DNA of 64,000 nt from CAZUWH01 sp964624075 (GCA_964624075.1 CAZUWH010000008.1:1-64000); one strand, 5' to 3'; shown: positions 8,851 through 17,869, counted from the stretch's first letter. The notes: generated by a model from the sequence alone, not told the origin. Numbers and translations: made by a program.

Positions 8851-10338
8851 ATGATAGGGTCCTCTCTGTCTGCAAGCGCTATCCTAACAGTCGCGCAAAT
8901 GTATGAAGCCGATCGGGCCACCATGACGGCAGGGGTGTCGGGGCTGCAACTCATGGAGGCAGCCGGGTTTGCCGTCGCTCGGGCCGTGCGCGGCTGGTCC
9001 CGGCAGCCGGTGGCTGTTTTGTGCGGACCGGGCAATAACGGGGGTGACGGTTTCGTCGCCGCTCGCAGACTCACCAGAGCCGGCTGGCCGGTACGGCTTT
9101 TCCTGCTCGGGGACCCTCGGTCCCTGAAAGGAGATGCCGCATGGGCGGCCTCCCAGTGGCGTGGAATGGTTGAGCCATTGTCGCACTACGCCCTCGATGG
9201 CTGCAGCCTTGTTGTCGATGCCCTGTTCGGCGCCGGTCTGACACGCCCTCTGGGGGGAATCGCCCGCGTCGTGGTCGAGGATATCAACCGTCGCCGGCTG
9301 CCGGTGGTGGCAGTGGACGTGCCTAGCGGTCTGCATGGCGATACTGGCATGCCCCTGGGCGGTCTTGCGGTGCAGGCTGCGGTCACCGTGACTTTCTTTC
9401 GACCTAAGCCCGCGCACCTGCTGCTGCCGGGACGGCTGTTGTGCGGCAAGCTGGTGGTGGCCGATATCGGCATTCCGGAGCCGGTGCTTGATGCCATCAA
9501 TCCGCAGACCCTTGTCAACGGTCCCAGCCTGTGGCATCTGCCCAGTATCTTGCCGGCAGGACACAAGTACAATCGCGGTCACGTCCTTGCGGTGGGCGGC
9601 GCGTCCATGACCGGTGCCATTCGTCTGGCCGCGCGGGCGGCGCGCCGGGTGGGTGCTGGCTTGCTGACGGTCGCGGCACCAGAGACGGCCCTGGCACTTT
9701 ATGCCCAGGATGCGCCCGGCGTGATCGTTGCACCGTGCAATGACGTGCAGGACCTAGTGACGCTACTAGCCGACACGCGCCGCAATGTCGTGCTGATCGG
9801 TCCTGGTGCTGGCCGCCGTGCCGAAACCAAGGCGATGGTGACCGCTGCGCTTGCCAGTAGACGCCCATGTGTCCTCGATGCCGATGCACTGACGAGTTTT
9901 GCCGATGACCCGGCAGCGTTGTTTGCCCTTCTGCACGAACGGTGTGTGCTGACGCCACACGAAGGGGAGTACGCTGTCTTGTTCGGGCACCGTTCCGATG
10001 GAGTCAAGACCAGCCGGCTGGAGCGGGCAAGGGTGGCGGCGCATACGACCAACGCCATTATAGTGCTGAAAGGAGGCGACACGATCGTAGCTGCCCCCGA
10101 CGGGCGGATGGTCCTCAACACCGATGCCCCGCCGTCGCTCGCCACGGCAGGCAGTGGTGACGTTCTGGCCGGCCTGATCGTTGGTTTGCTTGCGCAAGGC
10201 ATGGACACCTTCAGCGCCGCATGTGCTGCGGTGTGGTTGCACGGCGCGATGGCGACCCGGATCGGGCCCGGCCTGATTGCCGAGGATCTGCCCGAGGCTC
10301 TGCCGGCCGTGTTGGCCGCCCTGCTGATGGAAAAGTGA
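8851..10338 (+). CDS. nnrD: Bifunctional NAD(P)H-hydrate epimerase / ADP-dependent dehydratase
   Basis: This enzyme repairs damaged NAD(P)H: the N-terminal YjeF domain epimerises NAD(P)HX and the C-terminal ribokinase-like domain dehydrates it. I start at the ATG at 8851 (MIGSSLSASAIL, after GAGGATAGG), giving 495 residues; a longer frame from 8758 only overlaps the maltokinase remnant. Epimerase motifs are CGPGNNGGDGFVAARRL and VDVPSGLHGDTG. Dehydratase motifs are VLTPHEGEYAVLFG, IIVLKGGDTIVAAPDGR and TAGSGDVLAGLIVGLLAQG. It starts 7 bp after the maltokinase remnant, probably in the same transcript. It looks intact. Confidence 0.93.
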   Translation: MIGSSLSASAILTVAQMYEADRATMTAGVSGLQLMEAAGFAVARAVRGWSRQPVAVLCGPGNNGGDGFVAARRLTRAGWPVRLFLLGDPRSLKGDAAWAASQWRGMVEPLSHYALDGCSLVVDALFGAGLTRPLGGIARVVVEDINRRRLPVVAVDVPSGLHGDTGMPLGGLAVQAAVTVTFFRPKPAHLLLPGRLLCGKLVVADIGIPEPVLDAINPQTLVNGPSLWHLPSILPAGHKYNRGHVLAVGGASMTGAIRLAARAARRVGAGLLTVAAPETALALYAQDAPGVIVAPCNDVQDLVTLLADTRRNVVLIGPGAGRRAETKAMVTAALASRRPCVLDADALTSFADDPAALFALLHERCVLTPHEGEYAVLFGHRSDGVKTSRLERARVAAHTTNAIIVLKGGDTIVAAPDGRMVLNTDAPPSLATAGSGDVLAGLIVGLLAQGMDTFSAACAAVWLHGAMATRIGPGLIAEDLPEALPAVLAALLMEK

Positions 10339-10577
10339 GCCCTGTCGCTGCCGCGGTGTCGGGTCCGGTCTTGCGATGACCCGTGACGTTTTACGGCGGC
10401 GGCACGATGGCGCGGTGATGCTGGCCAGCCGGTAGCAGACCGATTCTGCGGGTCACGGCCTGCACGGGGTGGAACAGGTTCCGGTCCCGTACGGCACGAA
10501 ACGCCTTCCTCCAGCACGTCGTCAACGCGTACACGTACAAGTACATCTATACCAACCTCCAATGCCTCCGTGACATC

Positions 10578-10610
10578 ATACGGAGTCCGGAAAATTTCCG
10601 GACTCCGTAT
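10578..10610. repeat. Perfect 16-bp inverted repeat
   Basis: ATACGGAGTCCGGAAA (10578-10593) is mirrored at 10595-10610 around a single base. Lying between convergent genes, it could serve as a two-way transcription stop, but there are no flanking T/A runs. A near-perfect palindrome of this length can also be a protein-binding site. Confidence 0.6.
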
Positions 10611-10685
10611 CAGCCCCGACGGGGGCTCTCCACAATCACACAGAACACAACACATGGGCAGGGGATAGGCCTCGGGGGAATGATC

Positions 10686-10745
10686 ACGCGGACAGTCTTC
10701 CTTTGTCCGCGTACCATTGCACAAGTGATACAACTTGTGCAATGG
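10686..10745. terminator. Two adjacent stem-loops, possible terminator of DUF192 gene
   Basis: The first stem pairs ACGCGGACA (10686-10694) with 10704-10712. The second pairs CCATTGCACAAGT (10714-10726) with 10733-10745 around a GATACA loop. Both lie just past the stop of the leftward DUF192 gene. A poly-T tail is missing, so termination is a guess; mRNA stabilisation is the alternative. Confidence 0.4.
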
Positions 10746-10784
10746 GGCTGCATTTGGCACGCATACCAGCCTAAAATGTCATAT

Positions 10785-11330
10785 TCACGGAACAATGGCA
10801 AAAATCGCATGATGGACTCGATCCTTAAAACGAATTCCAAGGCGCATGATCGTTCCGGCGTTGACCTCCAGAACGGCCCGGACCGGTATGTCCGGACCAA
10901 TGGGATGCAGGGAATGGGGCACGGTGCGTTCGGCCATGTAAACAATCCGGCCCTCGTCATCCAGAAACAGCATGTCGAGCGGCAGAAACGTGTCCTTCAT
11001 CCACATGGCGACCTGCCGCGGGATGCCATAGTCAAACAGCATGCCAGCCTTGGCGGGAAGCCGGCGACGGTGCGTGAGGCCACGTGCGTGTGCTACAGGA
11101 TCTGCTGCCAGCTCGACCACGAAGCAATGGGGTCTGCCTGCGGCGGTTTCGATGACAAGGGAGGACGAGGACTCGGCTGCCACCCGAAAAAGGCCAGCAG
11201 CGCTTATCACAACCGCCAGCAGCAGCACACCCCAGTGACGTCTCACCCTCCTCCGCTTTGATCGGTCACGATCAAAGCGCCCCCTGCCTGTCTTGGTTCC
11301 CGCGCCTGAGGTGGCCATCTTCGCTACCAT
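10785..11330 (-). CDS. DUF192 domain exported protein
   Basis: DUF192 proteins are small, usually exported proteins of unknown function. The frame is 181 residues: a basic N-terminus, one hydrophobic segment (about residues 33-50, WGVLLLAVVISAAGLF) and the DUF192 domain with ARGLTHRRRLPAKAGMLFDY, then MWMKDTFLPLDMLFLD. The basic N-terminal residues GRFDRDRSKRR are encoded by a GATC-centred palindrome (11254-11279), so the signal region may carry a repeat insertion. The start is uncertain because no in-frame ATG lies between the first residues and the domain. Confidence 0.8.
   Translation of the reverse strand: MVAKMATSGAGTKTGRGRFDRDRSKRRRVRRHWGVLLLAVVISAAGLFRVAAESSSSLVIETAAGRPHCFVVELAADPVAHARGLTHRRRLPAKAGMLFDYGIPRQVAMWMKDTFLPLDMLFLDDEGRIVYMAERTVPHSLHPIGPDIPVRAVLEVNAGTIMRLGIRFKDRVHHAIFAIVP
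11254..11279. repeat. GATC-type palindrome inside the DUF192 5' end
   Basis: CGCTTTGATC (11254-11263) pairs with GATCAAAGCG (11270-11279) around GGTCAC. Similar TTGATC/GATCAA hairpins lie at 25625-25650, 45605-45632 and about 46073-46101, so it belongs to a dispersed family. Confidence 0.55.
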
Positions 11331-11403
11331 GACAGGTTCTTGCGCACAAGTGTCCTGGATTGACGCTCGCTGGTATTATCCCCTGCCCCCCAGCCCTGCC
11401 TGT

Positions 11404-12024
11404 TCACACGATGGTTATCTCAAGACCACCGACACCTTCGATGGCTGCCGACAAACGATCCCCCCTTCCCACCGAGGCAACTCCTTCCGGTGTCCCGGGG
11501 AACACCAGGTCCCCTGCAGCCAGGGCGACCAGGGTTGACAGCCTGGCGATGATATCAGCTACCGGCCAGATCATGTCAGCCAGATCGCCACGCTGGCGTT
11601 CGATCCCGTTGACGGCAAGAACGATGGCGCCCTGGCTAGGATGACCGATACTGGCCGCTGGTTGCAGAAGGCTACAGGGTGTGGAACAATCGAAGCCCTT
11701 GGCCATGTCCCATGGCCGACCGGCCTGGCGTGCCTCGGTTTGCAGGTCGCGTCGGGTTAGATCAAGGCCAACCGTATAGCCGAACACGTGTACCATGGCG
11801 CCGCGGGCGGAGGGGATATCCCGCCAACTACATCTTATAGCTGCAATAAGCTCCACCTCGTGCTGCAAATCGGCGGTGGCTGGCGGATAGGGGACACGCT
11901 CCCCCTCCCGCAGGGAGGGTGGTGGCTCGCGCGCCGGATCATCGCCCATTTCACGGGCATGGGTGGCATAGCTGCGGGCCACGCACCAGATGCGACGGAT
12001 CGGAAACAGCGCTTCCCCCGCCAC
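11404..12024 (-). CDS. Fumarylacetoacetate hydrolase family protein, probably impaired
   Basis: The FAH superfamily covers acylpyruvate hydrolases and oxaloacetate decarboxylases. The 206-residue frame has the family start RIWCVARSYATHAREMG, the metal-ligand region YPPATADLQHEVELIAAI, GYTVGLDLTRRDLQ, WDMAKGFD and GDLVFPGTPEGVASV. Between REPP and VPYPPAT, relatives have about 20 residues with an F-F-x-K-P type motif. Here only PSLREGER remains, encoded by a CTCCCTGCGGGAG palindrome at about 11897-11920. The reading frame is kept but the active-site loop seems replaced, so activity is doubtful. Confidence 0.75.
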   Translation of the reverse strand: MAGEALFPIRRIWCVARSYATHAREMGDDPAREPPPSLREGERVPYPPATADLQHEVELIAAIRCSWRDIPSARGAMVHVFGYTVGLDLTRRDLQTEARQAGRPWDMAKGFDCSTPCSLLQPAASIGHPSQGAIVLAVNGIERQRGDLADMIWPVADIIARLSTLVALAAGDLVFPGTPEGVASVGRGDRLSAAIEGVGGLEITIV

Positions 12025-12117
12025 AGACAGAGCCGGCAGGGGCTACGCCGGAATGACATACGGTGCAGTATGGCTGGTCACTCGTTATGGGAATAACACT
12101 GATTTGCAGAAGAGGCT

Positions 12118-12185
12118 TCCCTGCACCCCCTTCCCCCTGGAGGGAAGCCCCCCTCCCCTATCAAGGGGGAGGGCTGACAAGGTCC
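12118..12185. repeat. GC-rich palindromic repeat, copy overlapping panC 3' end
   Basis: CCCTCCCCTATCAAGGGGGAGGG (about 12150-12173), preceded by CTTCCCCCTGGAGGGAAG, is one copy of the dispersed CCCTCCCCC/GGGGGAGGG family. Other copies are near 21976-22010, 35461-35515 and 52931-52980. The panC stop codon lies within it. Confidence 0.7.
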
Positions 12186-13087
12186 AGGCGGAAGGCTTCA
12201 TGCCCTTCCTCGATCCTCCCCCAACGGACCTTCTTTTCCGGCCAGACCGGCATGTTGTCGATCAACCGGGTCCGCCCCAGCCATGCCGCTGCAAGCACCC
12301 GGGCCGGTCGCCTGGCGGGGCCCGCCAGAGGAGTCAGCGTATCGGCATCGCATACCTCCAGGTAATCGACCGAATCGAACCCTGCTGCTAGGACCTGGGT
12401 CCGCGTCGTGTCCGCTACCGCCTTCGGATCTGCGCCACCCGCTACTGCCGTGGCCGCCGCCCGGAGGGCCTGATACAAGGCCCCGGCCTGGCTCCGTTCC
12501 GCGGGCGACAGATAGGCATTCCGGGACGACAAGGCCAGTCCGTCGGCCTCGCGCACGGTAGGCACGCCAACGACACGGACGGGAATGTCAAGGTCCTGGA
12601 CCAGCCGCCGGATGACCTGGAGCTGTTGATAGTCCTTCTCGCCGAACAGGGCCACGTCGGGCAGGCTTTGCAGCAGAAGCTTGGTAACCACCGTGGCCAC
12701 ACCGCTGAAATGAACCGGTCTGAATGCTCCGCATAATCCCTCCGATAAGCCGGCAACACGCACCGTGGTTGAAAAACCTTCAGGATACATTCCCCCCCCT
12801 GTAGGGGCGAACAGGAGATGTGTGCCAATCGTGGCCAGCCGGCTCCGGTCGAGCGCTTCCACGCGGGGGTAGCAGCCGAAATCCTCCCCTGGCCCGAACT
12901 GGGCGGGATTGACGAAAATGGAGACGATCACCCGATCAGCCTGCCGCATGCCCTCCTGCACCAGGGCCAGGTGACCATCATGCAGGGCCCCCATAGTGGG
13001 CACCAGGGCAATGGTCTGGCCCTCCTGCCGCCAGATGGCGATTCCGGCGCGCAGGGTAGCAACAGTTCGGACAATGGGAACGGTCAC
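12161..13087 (-). CDS. panC: Pantothenate synthetase
   Basis: PanC joins pantoate and beta-alanine with ATP in the cytoplasm, for coenzyme A. I choose the GTG at 13087 (VTVPIVRTVATL) because AGGAAGG precedes it, giving 308 residues; the frame opens at a TTG at 13114. Motifs: PTMGALHDGHLAL (nucleotide HxGH), VSIFVNPAQFGPGEDF, HFSGVATVVTKLL and FGEKDYQQLQVIRRL, then LSSRNAYLS. After the usual family end near TRLIDNMPV there are about 27 extra residues running into a palindromic repeat, a repeat-encoded tail. No panB or panD nearby. Confidence 0.92.
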   Translation of the reverse strand: MTVPIVRTVATLRAGIAIWRQEGQTIALVPTMGALHDGHLALVQEGMRQADRVIVSIFVNPAQFGPGEDFGCYPRVEALDRSRLATIGTHLLFAPTGGGMYPEGFSTTVRVAGLSEGLCGAFRPVHFSGVATVVTKLLLQSLPDVALFGEKDYQQLQVIRRLVQDLDIPVRVVGVPTVREADGLALSSRNAYLSPAERSQAGALYQALRAAATAVAGGADPKAVADTTRTQVLAAGFDSVDYLEVCDADTLTPLAGPARRPARVLAAAWLGRTRLIDNMPVWPEKKVRWGRIEEGHEAFRLDLVSPPP

Positions 13088-13282
13088 GACCTTCCTCTTC
13101 CGCAAGCAGGACAATTAGAAATGATTGTGGGCAATCTGGGGCATCACAATATCATCCACATTGACATCCGGACAACCTTTCGCCCGCGTGGCATAGAGCA
13201 ACCGCGTTTGGAAAAAGTTAAGATACGGCAAGCTGGTGTTCTGATAAGAAGCATCGCTTGCACGACTGACAAAGGGGGAACA

Positions 13283-14275
13283 ATGACAGATCAATCACAG
13301 ATCCGCCTGGGTCTGGTCGGCGCCGGTCCCCGGGGACGCGCCATCATCGAGACCTTGGACCATGTCACGGATGCCCGCCTGGTTCGAGTCAGCAGCAGCA
13401 ATCCGGAAACGCGCGAACGAGTCGCGCCCGGGTGCCAGATCTTTCCGGACTGGCGTCCCATGCTGGATTCCACTGCCCTTGACGGCCTGATTATCGCAAC
13501 GCCTCCTGCGACCCATTTTGCCATCGCTCACGCCGCCCTGGCGGCAGGTCTGCCCGTTTTGATGGAAGAACCGCTTGCCATGACCGTTGCCGATGCTGTT
13601 GCGTTGAAAGAACAGGCCGGTTCCGCGCTGATCATGGTGAACCATACCCATCTGGCGCATCCGGCCTATCGTTTCATTAAGGAGCTGGTGACAGACGAGA
13701 CGGCCGGCCCGATTCGGGCCATCCGCGGTTATGCAGGCCTCCGTCATCCCGACGTTCCGATTCTGTGGACATGGGGCGCGCAGGAACTTGCCATGTGCAT
13801 CGACCTGCTCGACACGTCCGAGCCTGAGGATCTGTCAGCCCGCCTCGTCAAGCGCCAACATTTGCCCGAAGGCAGTGGAGAAACCATCGAGCTGCGGTTC
13901 GATTTTGCCAAGGGGACCGATGTGCGACTCCGTCTATCCAATATTTTGGAAGAGAAGACGCGCTATTTTGCTGTTCATTTCGACCGGCTGACTCTGATCT
14001 ATGATGGAAGGGGGGCCGGCACGCTTACGCTCCACCCGTCGGCCCCCGATTTCCAGGTTCCCGAGGATGAGGGCCAGCGCATTGAACTACCTACCGAAGA
14101 CCCGCTATTCAACGTGCTATCCTGGTTCACCTTGGCGCTCGCCAATGGCGTTGAGGATCTGGGCAGTTTGAATCTAGGAATGGATGTAGTCTTCCTTCTG
14201 GCCCGTTGCCAGGCAATGCTGGAGGGCAAGGACAGGCACACGCTCTCAGCGCTTTCTGCTTCAGTTGAGCCATGA
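13283..14275 (+). CDS. Gfo/Idh/MocA family oxidoreductase
   Basis: An NAD(P)-dependent oxidoreductase, probably acting on a sugar or sugar nucleotide. The start is the ATG at 13283 after AAAGGGGGAA (MTDQSQIRLGLVGAGPRGRA), giving 330 residues. The Rossmann motif GLVGAGPRG is near residue 10, and the family pattern LIIATPPATHFAIAHAAL leads to LPVLMEEPLAMT around residues 75-105, where most members have E-K-P (here E-E-P, so the usual catalytic Lys is replaced). The C-terminal domain is complete. Divergent from panC. Substrate unknown; the glycosyltransferase downstream hints at surface polysaccharide. Confidence 0.8.
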   Translation: MTDQSQIRLGLVGAGPRGRAIIETLDHVTDARLVRVSSSNPETRERVAPGCQIFPDWRPMLDSTALDGLIIATPPATHFAIAHAALAAGLPVLMEEPLAMTVADAVALKEQAGSALIMVNHTHLAHPAYRFIKELVTDETAGPIRAIRGYAGLRHPDVPILWTWGAQELAMCIDLLDTSEPEDLSARLVKRQHLPEGSGETIELRFDFAKGTDVRLRLSNILEEKTRYFAVHFDRLTLIYDGRGAGTLTLHPSAPDFQVPEDEGQRIELPTEDPLFNVLSWFTLALANGVEDLGSLNLGMDVVFLLARCQAMLEGKDRHTLSALSASVEP

Positions 14276-14862
14276 AGAACCGTTCCGCATATCCCCTACG
14301 TGCCTGCGTGTCCGTCCGGAAACCATGCCACTAGAATCAATCCCCCCGGGAGGTCGGGCGCCCTTCCGCCAGCTCGCGGGCGAGATGTCCGTGCTCCCAG
14401 GCATGCTGCAACTTGATCGAAAGGGTCGCCAACGGCGGCGAGAGGGGGTTTCCCCGGAAAAACCCGGAAGGAGAGAAGTCCTTCCGTGGAGGGATGGCTC
14501 TTGGAGCCGGAGGGGAAAGAGAACCACAGGGCGGGGAACTGTCAAGGCCGTTAATGCACCGTCTCGCCATGCAGACTGATATCGAGAACCAGTTTCATGG
14601 TGTTTTTCTCATTTATCTGCTACAAAAAACCGTGTCAGCAGTTCCAGCCTGACCCGTTGTGCTCAATCGGCGCACGGGCCATGGGGCCATGGCAGAGCAA
14701 ATCAAGCCGCGTGCCACGTCACCATGCATCCCAAAACATAGGCGATTTCAATCTGATACGCCGCCGTGCCTGGAGACAGGAGAATGGATTGATCGTCTTC
14801 GGTCTGCCCAGAAAACAAACAAAAAATCAAATATGCATGTACCGTCAGCCGGGGACGAAACA
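14276..14862. other. Intergenic region with short inverted repeats
   Basis: About 590 bp without a recognisable gene. It holds GC-rich inverted repeats, for example CGGAAGGA and TCCTTCCG at 14465-14486, and a copy related to the CCCTCC/GGAGGG repeat family around 14335-14530. A TATG-poor A-rich stretch lies just before the next gene. Confidence 0.4.
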
Positions 14863-15780
14863 ATGGACAGGAAAGAACGGATCCTGGTCATCAAACTGGG
14901 AGCACTTGGGGATCTTGTGCAGGCTACGGGACCGTTTGCCGCCATCTGCGCCCATCATGTGACTGCTTTTCGGATCCTGCTGACCAGGCAGACTTATGCA
15001 GACTTCATGCGCCAGAGTCCCTATTTCGATGCCGTCTGGGTGGACGAACAACCCGAACTCTGGCAGATTAGTCGCCTCCTAGCCTTGCGTGCCCGCCTGC
15101 GAGGCGGGCGGTTCAACAGGGTGTATGATCTTCAGACCTCCGACCGATCGTCGTTCTATTTCTGGCTGATGGGGCGGCCGCCATGGTCCGGCATTATCCA
15201 CGGCTGCGCTTATCCCTACCTCAATCCCGGCCGCGATCACATGCACACCCTTGATCGTCAGGCCGAACAGCTTGCCATGGCTGGCATTCCGGTGACACCG
15301 GGGCCGGATCTATCCTGGATACGGAGTGATGGGGCGGCCGGACTCGAGCTGAAACCGCCGTTCGTGCTGCTGGTCGGTGGCGGGGCACCGCATCGGCCCG
15401 GCAAGCGCTGGCCGGCGGAACATTATGCGGCCCTGGCCAGACGGCTGGTGCAGCGTGGCCACACGCCCGTTCTGATTGGCACGGACCAGGACCGTTCTGC
15501 GATCGACGTCATCATGGATACCTGCCCACAGGCCGTGGATCTGTCGGCCCGGACGTCGTTTACCGATCTGGTCGGGCTGGGACGGCATGCGGTCGCCGCC
15601 GTCGGCAACGATACCGGTCCCATGCATCTGCTGGCGGTCAGCGGATGTCCATGCGTTGTTCTTTATGGTCCGGCATCGGATCCGGCCTTATGCGCGCCGC
15701 GTGGTACCCGCGTTATCCTGCTGCGCAGCCCGCATCTGGCAGAGGCTATCGCGACGGTCGAGGCGATGCTGTCGTTCTGA
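14863..15780 (+). CDS. Glycosyltransferase family 9 (heptosyltransferase-like)
   Basis: Family 9 transferases add heptose or related sugars to lipopolysaccharide core at the inner membrane. With the ATG at 14863 (MDRKERILVIKLGALGDLV, after GGGGACG) the protein is 305 residues; an in-frame ATG at 14833 has no ribosome site. Diagnostic parts: the N-terminal IKLGALGDLVQATGPF, the sugar-nucleotide part VLLVGGGAPHRPGKRWP near residue 165, and FTDLVGLGRHAVAAVGNDTGPMHLL toward the C-terminus. It stands alone, with the prophage island downstream. Donor and acceptor are unknown. Confidence 0.85.
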   Translation: MDRKERILVIKLGALGDLVQATGPFAAICAHHVTAFRILLTRQTYADFMRQSPYFDAVWVDEQPELWQISRLLALRARLRGGRFNRVYDLQTSDRSSFYFWLMGRPPWSGIIHGCAYPYLNPGRDHMHTLDRQAEQLAMAGIPVTPGPDLSWIRSDGAAGLELKPPFVLLVGGGAPHRPGKRWPAEHYAALARRLVQRGHTPVLIGTDQDRSAIDVIMDTCPQAVDLSARTSFTDLVGLGRHAVAAVGNDTGPMHLLAVSGCPCVVLYGPASDPALCAPRGTRVILLRSPHLAEAIATVEAMLSF

Positions 15781-16149
15781 TCCTGGCAAGCTAGAGGGGC
15801 CACGCAACGCCGTCTGACCTGCTCTTCGGTTTCGCGACAGGCGATGCGATCTTGTTGCCGTAACCTTGAGCAAAAACTCTGCCGGCCATGCCAATCTTTC
15901 CTGACGTACCGACTTTATTTTGCGCCTCTTCCAGATGGCGCCGTGGCAACGCCGCGCAAAGGACGGGCACCCGAGAGCATCGCTTAAGATCCGTGACGGC
16001 GGGAAAGACCGCGGCCCTTTCCCGAGGGTATCGGGCGAACGGCCCCGGATGACCAGGACACGCCTTTAAAACATCAAAGTTGATGATTTTTAGGGGTTGT
16101 CCGGTGTCGGTCAATGTTCCTACTTTTTACGTATTGATCAGCAGTGCTA
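15781..16149. other. Gap before the prophage island
   Basis: Roughly 370 bp. A leftward frame (15791-16114) is open but resembles no family and has no clear ribosome site. I see no promoter or attachment-site repeat that I can defend. Confidence 0.35.
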
Positions 16150-17064
16150 ACATGGCTCTGCGCCTGCATCTGATGACGCTGCGCGCCTGGTCGTGACAAC
16201 CGCGCAGGCGGGGCCGCGCCTGGGGGGGACACATCGTCGCCCTGCCGGGGCGGGGATCGCGGCGGCAGCAGCCGCGACCTGCGTCATGATGACGAACCCG
16301 CTGGGCCTGGTCATTGCGGCGATCGCCGGCGGCACTGTGCTGGTCTACAAGTATTGGGGGCCGATTTTAAAGGAAAGGGTTCTCCAAGGGCCTTTGGGGC
16401 GGCCTTAAAGCGGGCCTGGCGCCGGTGTTCTCGGCCATCGGATCAATAGCTGGTCCGGTGTTTTCCCTGCTTGGCGCCGTCCTATCGCCGGTGGTGTCCC
16501 TGGTCGGTCGGCTGCTCGGCTGGATCGGCCCGCCTGATCGCTCCGGTCGAGGACGTCGGCGGGGCACCGCCCAGTCTCATGGGCGAGCGCTTCGGCCGCG
16601 CGCTCGGCGGCATCCTTGTCGCAGTCGCCCGGCTCGGCGGACAGATGCTGAAGGCTGGGGCCGGGATCATTGGCCAATTGTGGAACGGCATCGCCAGCGA
16701 AGCCGACTGGCCCAAAGAGAAGTTCTCCGGCGTGGTGCAGGGGGTGCGCAATATGCTCCCCTTCAGCTCGGCCAAGGCCGGGCCGCTCCGGGACACCCAC
16801 AAGCTCTAGTTCGTCGAAACCATGGCCATGGCCGGCGCCCTGAGCCCGGCGCCGCTGGTCAAGGCTATGACGGGTGTGACCATCATGGCCGCCCTGGCGC
16901 CCCCGTCGACTCCGCCGGCGCTGGCCGCGCCGAAGGTGCCGCTTTCGGCGGCATCCGCCTGCATAGCCGAGGGCGCTAAGACGGGCGAGGCCATCGTCCA
17001 AACGGTCAAGGACCAGCTTCCCGCCATCCGCGAGATGCTGCGCGCCGAGGCCACGGGCTATTAA
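16150..17064 (+). pseudogene. Phage tail tape measure protein remnant (C-terminal part)
   Basis: The C-terminal third of a P2 gpT-like tape measure protein, which sets tail length. Pieces lie in different frames: MMTNPLGLVIAAIAGGTVL with KYWGPI (first frame), GLKAGLAPVFSAIGSIAG (after a shift near 16380), then GERFGRALGGILVAVARLGG and MLPFSSAKAGPLRDTHKL (after a shift near 16530). A TAG at 16807-16809 follows THKL, and the same frame continues with FVETMAMAGALSP to a TAA at 17062-17064. The long N-terminal part is missing. Confidence 0.75.
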
Positions 17065-17066
17065 CC

Positions 17067-17582
17067 ATGTTCGCGTTGTTGGGCGACGTCGAATTCCGCC
17101 TGACCACTTTCTAGAGCGCGATGGAGGGCAAGGAGACGACTCATTTCGCCGAGATGCCCCTGATCGAGGGCAAGCCGGCCTTGCAGTGGATCGGCAATGC
17201 CCTTGACAAACTGCGGCTCACCATTGTGTTGCGCCGGAATTTCTGCGACCCCACCCTGGAACTGGACGTTTTGCGTGGCATGCTGTGCGCACACGCCGCC
17301 ATGCCGCTGGTGTTCGGCGATGGTCTGTACAGGGGCCGCTATGTCCTGATCGGGATCACCACCCGCACTACCCAGACCGGTCCGGATGGCACCGCCGTCG
17401 GCCTCGATCTGGAGGCGACCTTGAAAGAGCATGTCGAACCCATGAAGCCCGGGGAGATCCCGAACCTGCCAGCCGTCGCCGGCAAGGCCAGGCCCGAGGC
17501 CCAAAAGGCTGCCGCGACTACCGTCAAGATCGAAACTAATCCGGATGGTTTTCCCGTGAACAAGATCGTGAGGACACCATGA
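17067..17582 (+). pseudogene. Phage P2 gpU-like tail protein with in-frame TAG
   Basis: A tail terminator or tail-tube-associated protein of the P2 GpU family. The ATG at 17067 gives MFALLGDVEFRLTTF, then TAG at 17112-17114, then the frame continues for more than 150 codons with THFAEMPLIEGKPALQWIG, LRRNFCDPTLELDVLRG and GRYVLIGITTRTTQTGPDG. Apart from that one stop the length and pattern are normal. A restart at the ATG at 17121 is conceivable but lacks a clear ribosome site. The end overlaps the gpX start by four bases, as in working phage operons. Confidence 0.8.
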
Positions 17583-17869
17583 CGGCGGGACAGTATCTCG
17601 AATACGTCACCACAGACGGCAACCGCTAGGATCTGATCTCCTGGAAGATGTACGGCGATCCCCACGCTTACGAAGCCATCGTCGCGGCCAACCCCGATGT
17701 GATAATCCGCCCGATCCTGGAGGGCGGCATCAAGCTGCGGGTGCCGGTCCGCGAGATGCCCACCCCAACCGTCACGGACCTGCCGCCATGGAAGCAGTGC
17801 CCCCCCCCCCGTCCGCACACCGACCTGGATCTTGACCTACGCCCGGCGGAACGTCACTATCAAGGTTAG
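17579..17869 (+). pseudogene. Phage tail protein X (LysM-like) with in-frame TAG
   Basis: P2 gpX-type proteins are short LysM-fold tail parts. The reading is MTAGQYLEYVTTDGNR, TAG at 17627-17629, then DLISWKMYGDPHAYEAIVAA and GGIKLRVPVREMPTPTV. In the family the stop position is a conserved Trp (DGDRWDLIAWK pattern), so TGG became TAG. The normal gene end would be near 17800, close to a C11 run; reading on to 17869 is probably not original. Confidence 0.8.

Larger units (their letters stand above)
10339..10784. other. Intergenic region with three inverted repeats
   Basis: About 445 bp between the convergent nnrD and DUF192 genes. The leftward frame over 10450-10620 reads TEALEVGIDVLVRVRVDDVL, which looks protein-like but matches nothing I know. 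The right half carries three perfect stem-loops, listed separately. Confidence 0.4.

Noticed and set aside
9699..10760. Long leftward open frame of 353 codons opposite the 3' half of nnrD
   Set aside because: It mirrors the codon structure of nnrD, is rich in Arg, Pro and Ser, and shows no family motif except a short protein-like stretch at 10450-10620.
12118..12185. CRISPR array from repeated GC palindromes
   Set aside because: Copies are tens of kilobases apart, with no regular spacing or spacers; they are dispersed elements.
16405..17001. Leftward open frame of 198 codons in the prophage region
   Set aside because: It is antisense to the tape measure remnant and has a low-complexity Gly/Arg/Asp composition.
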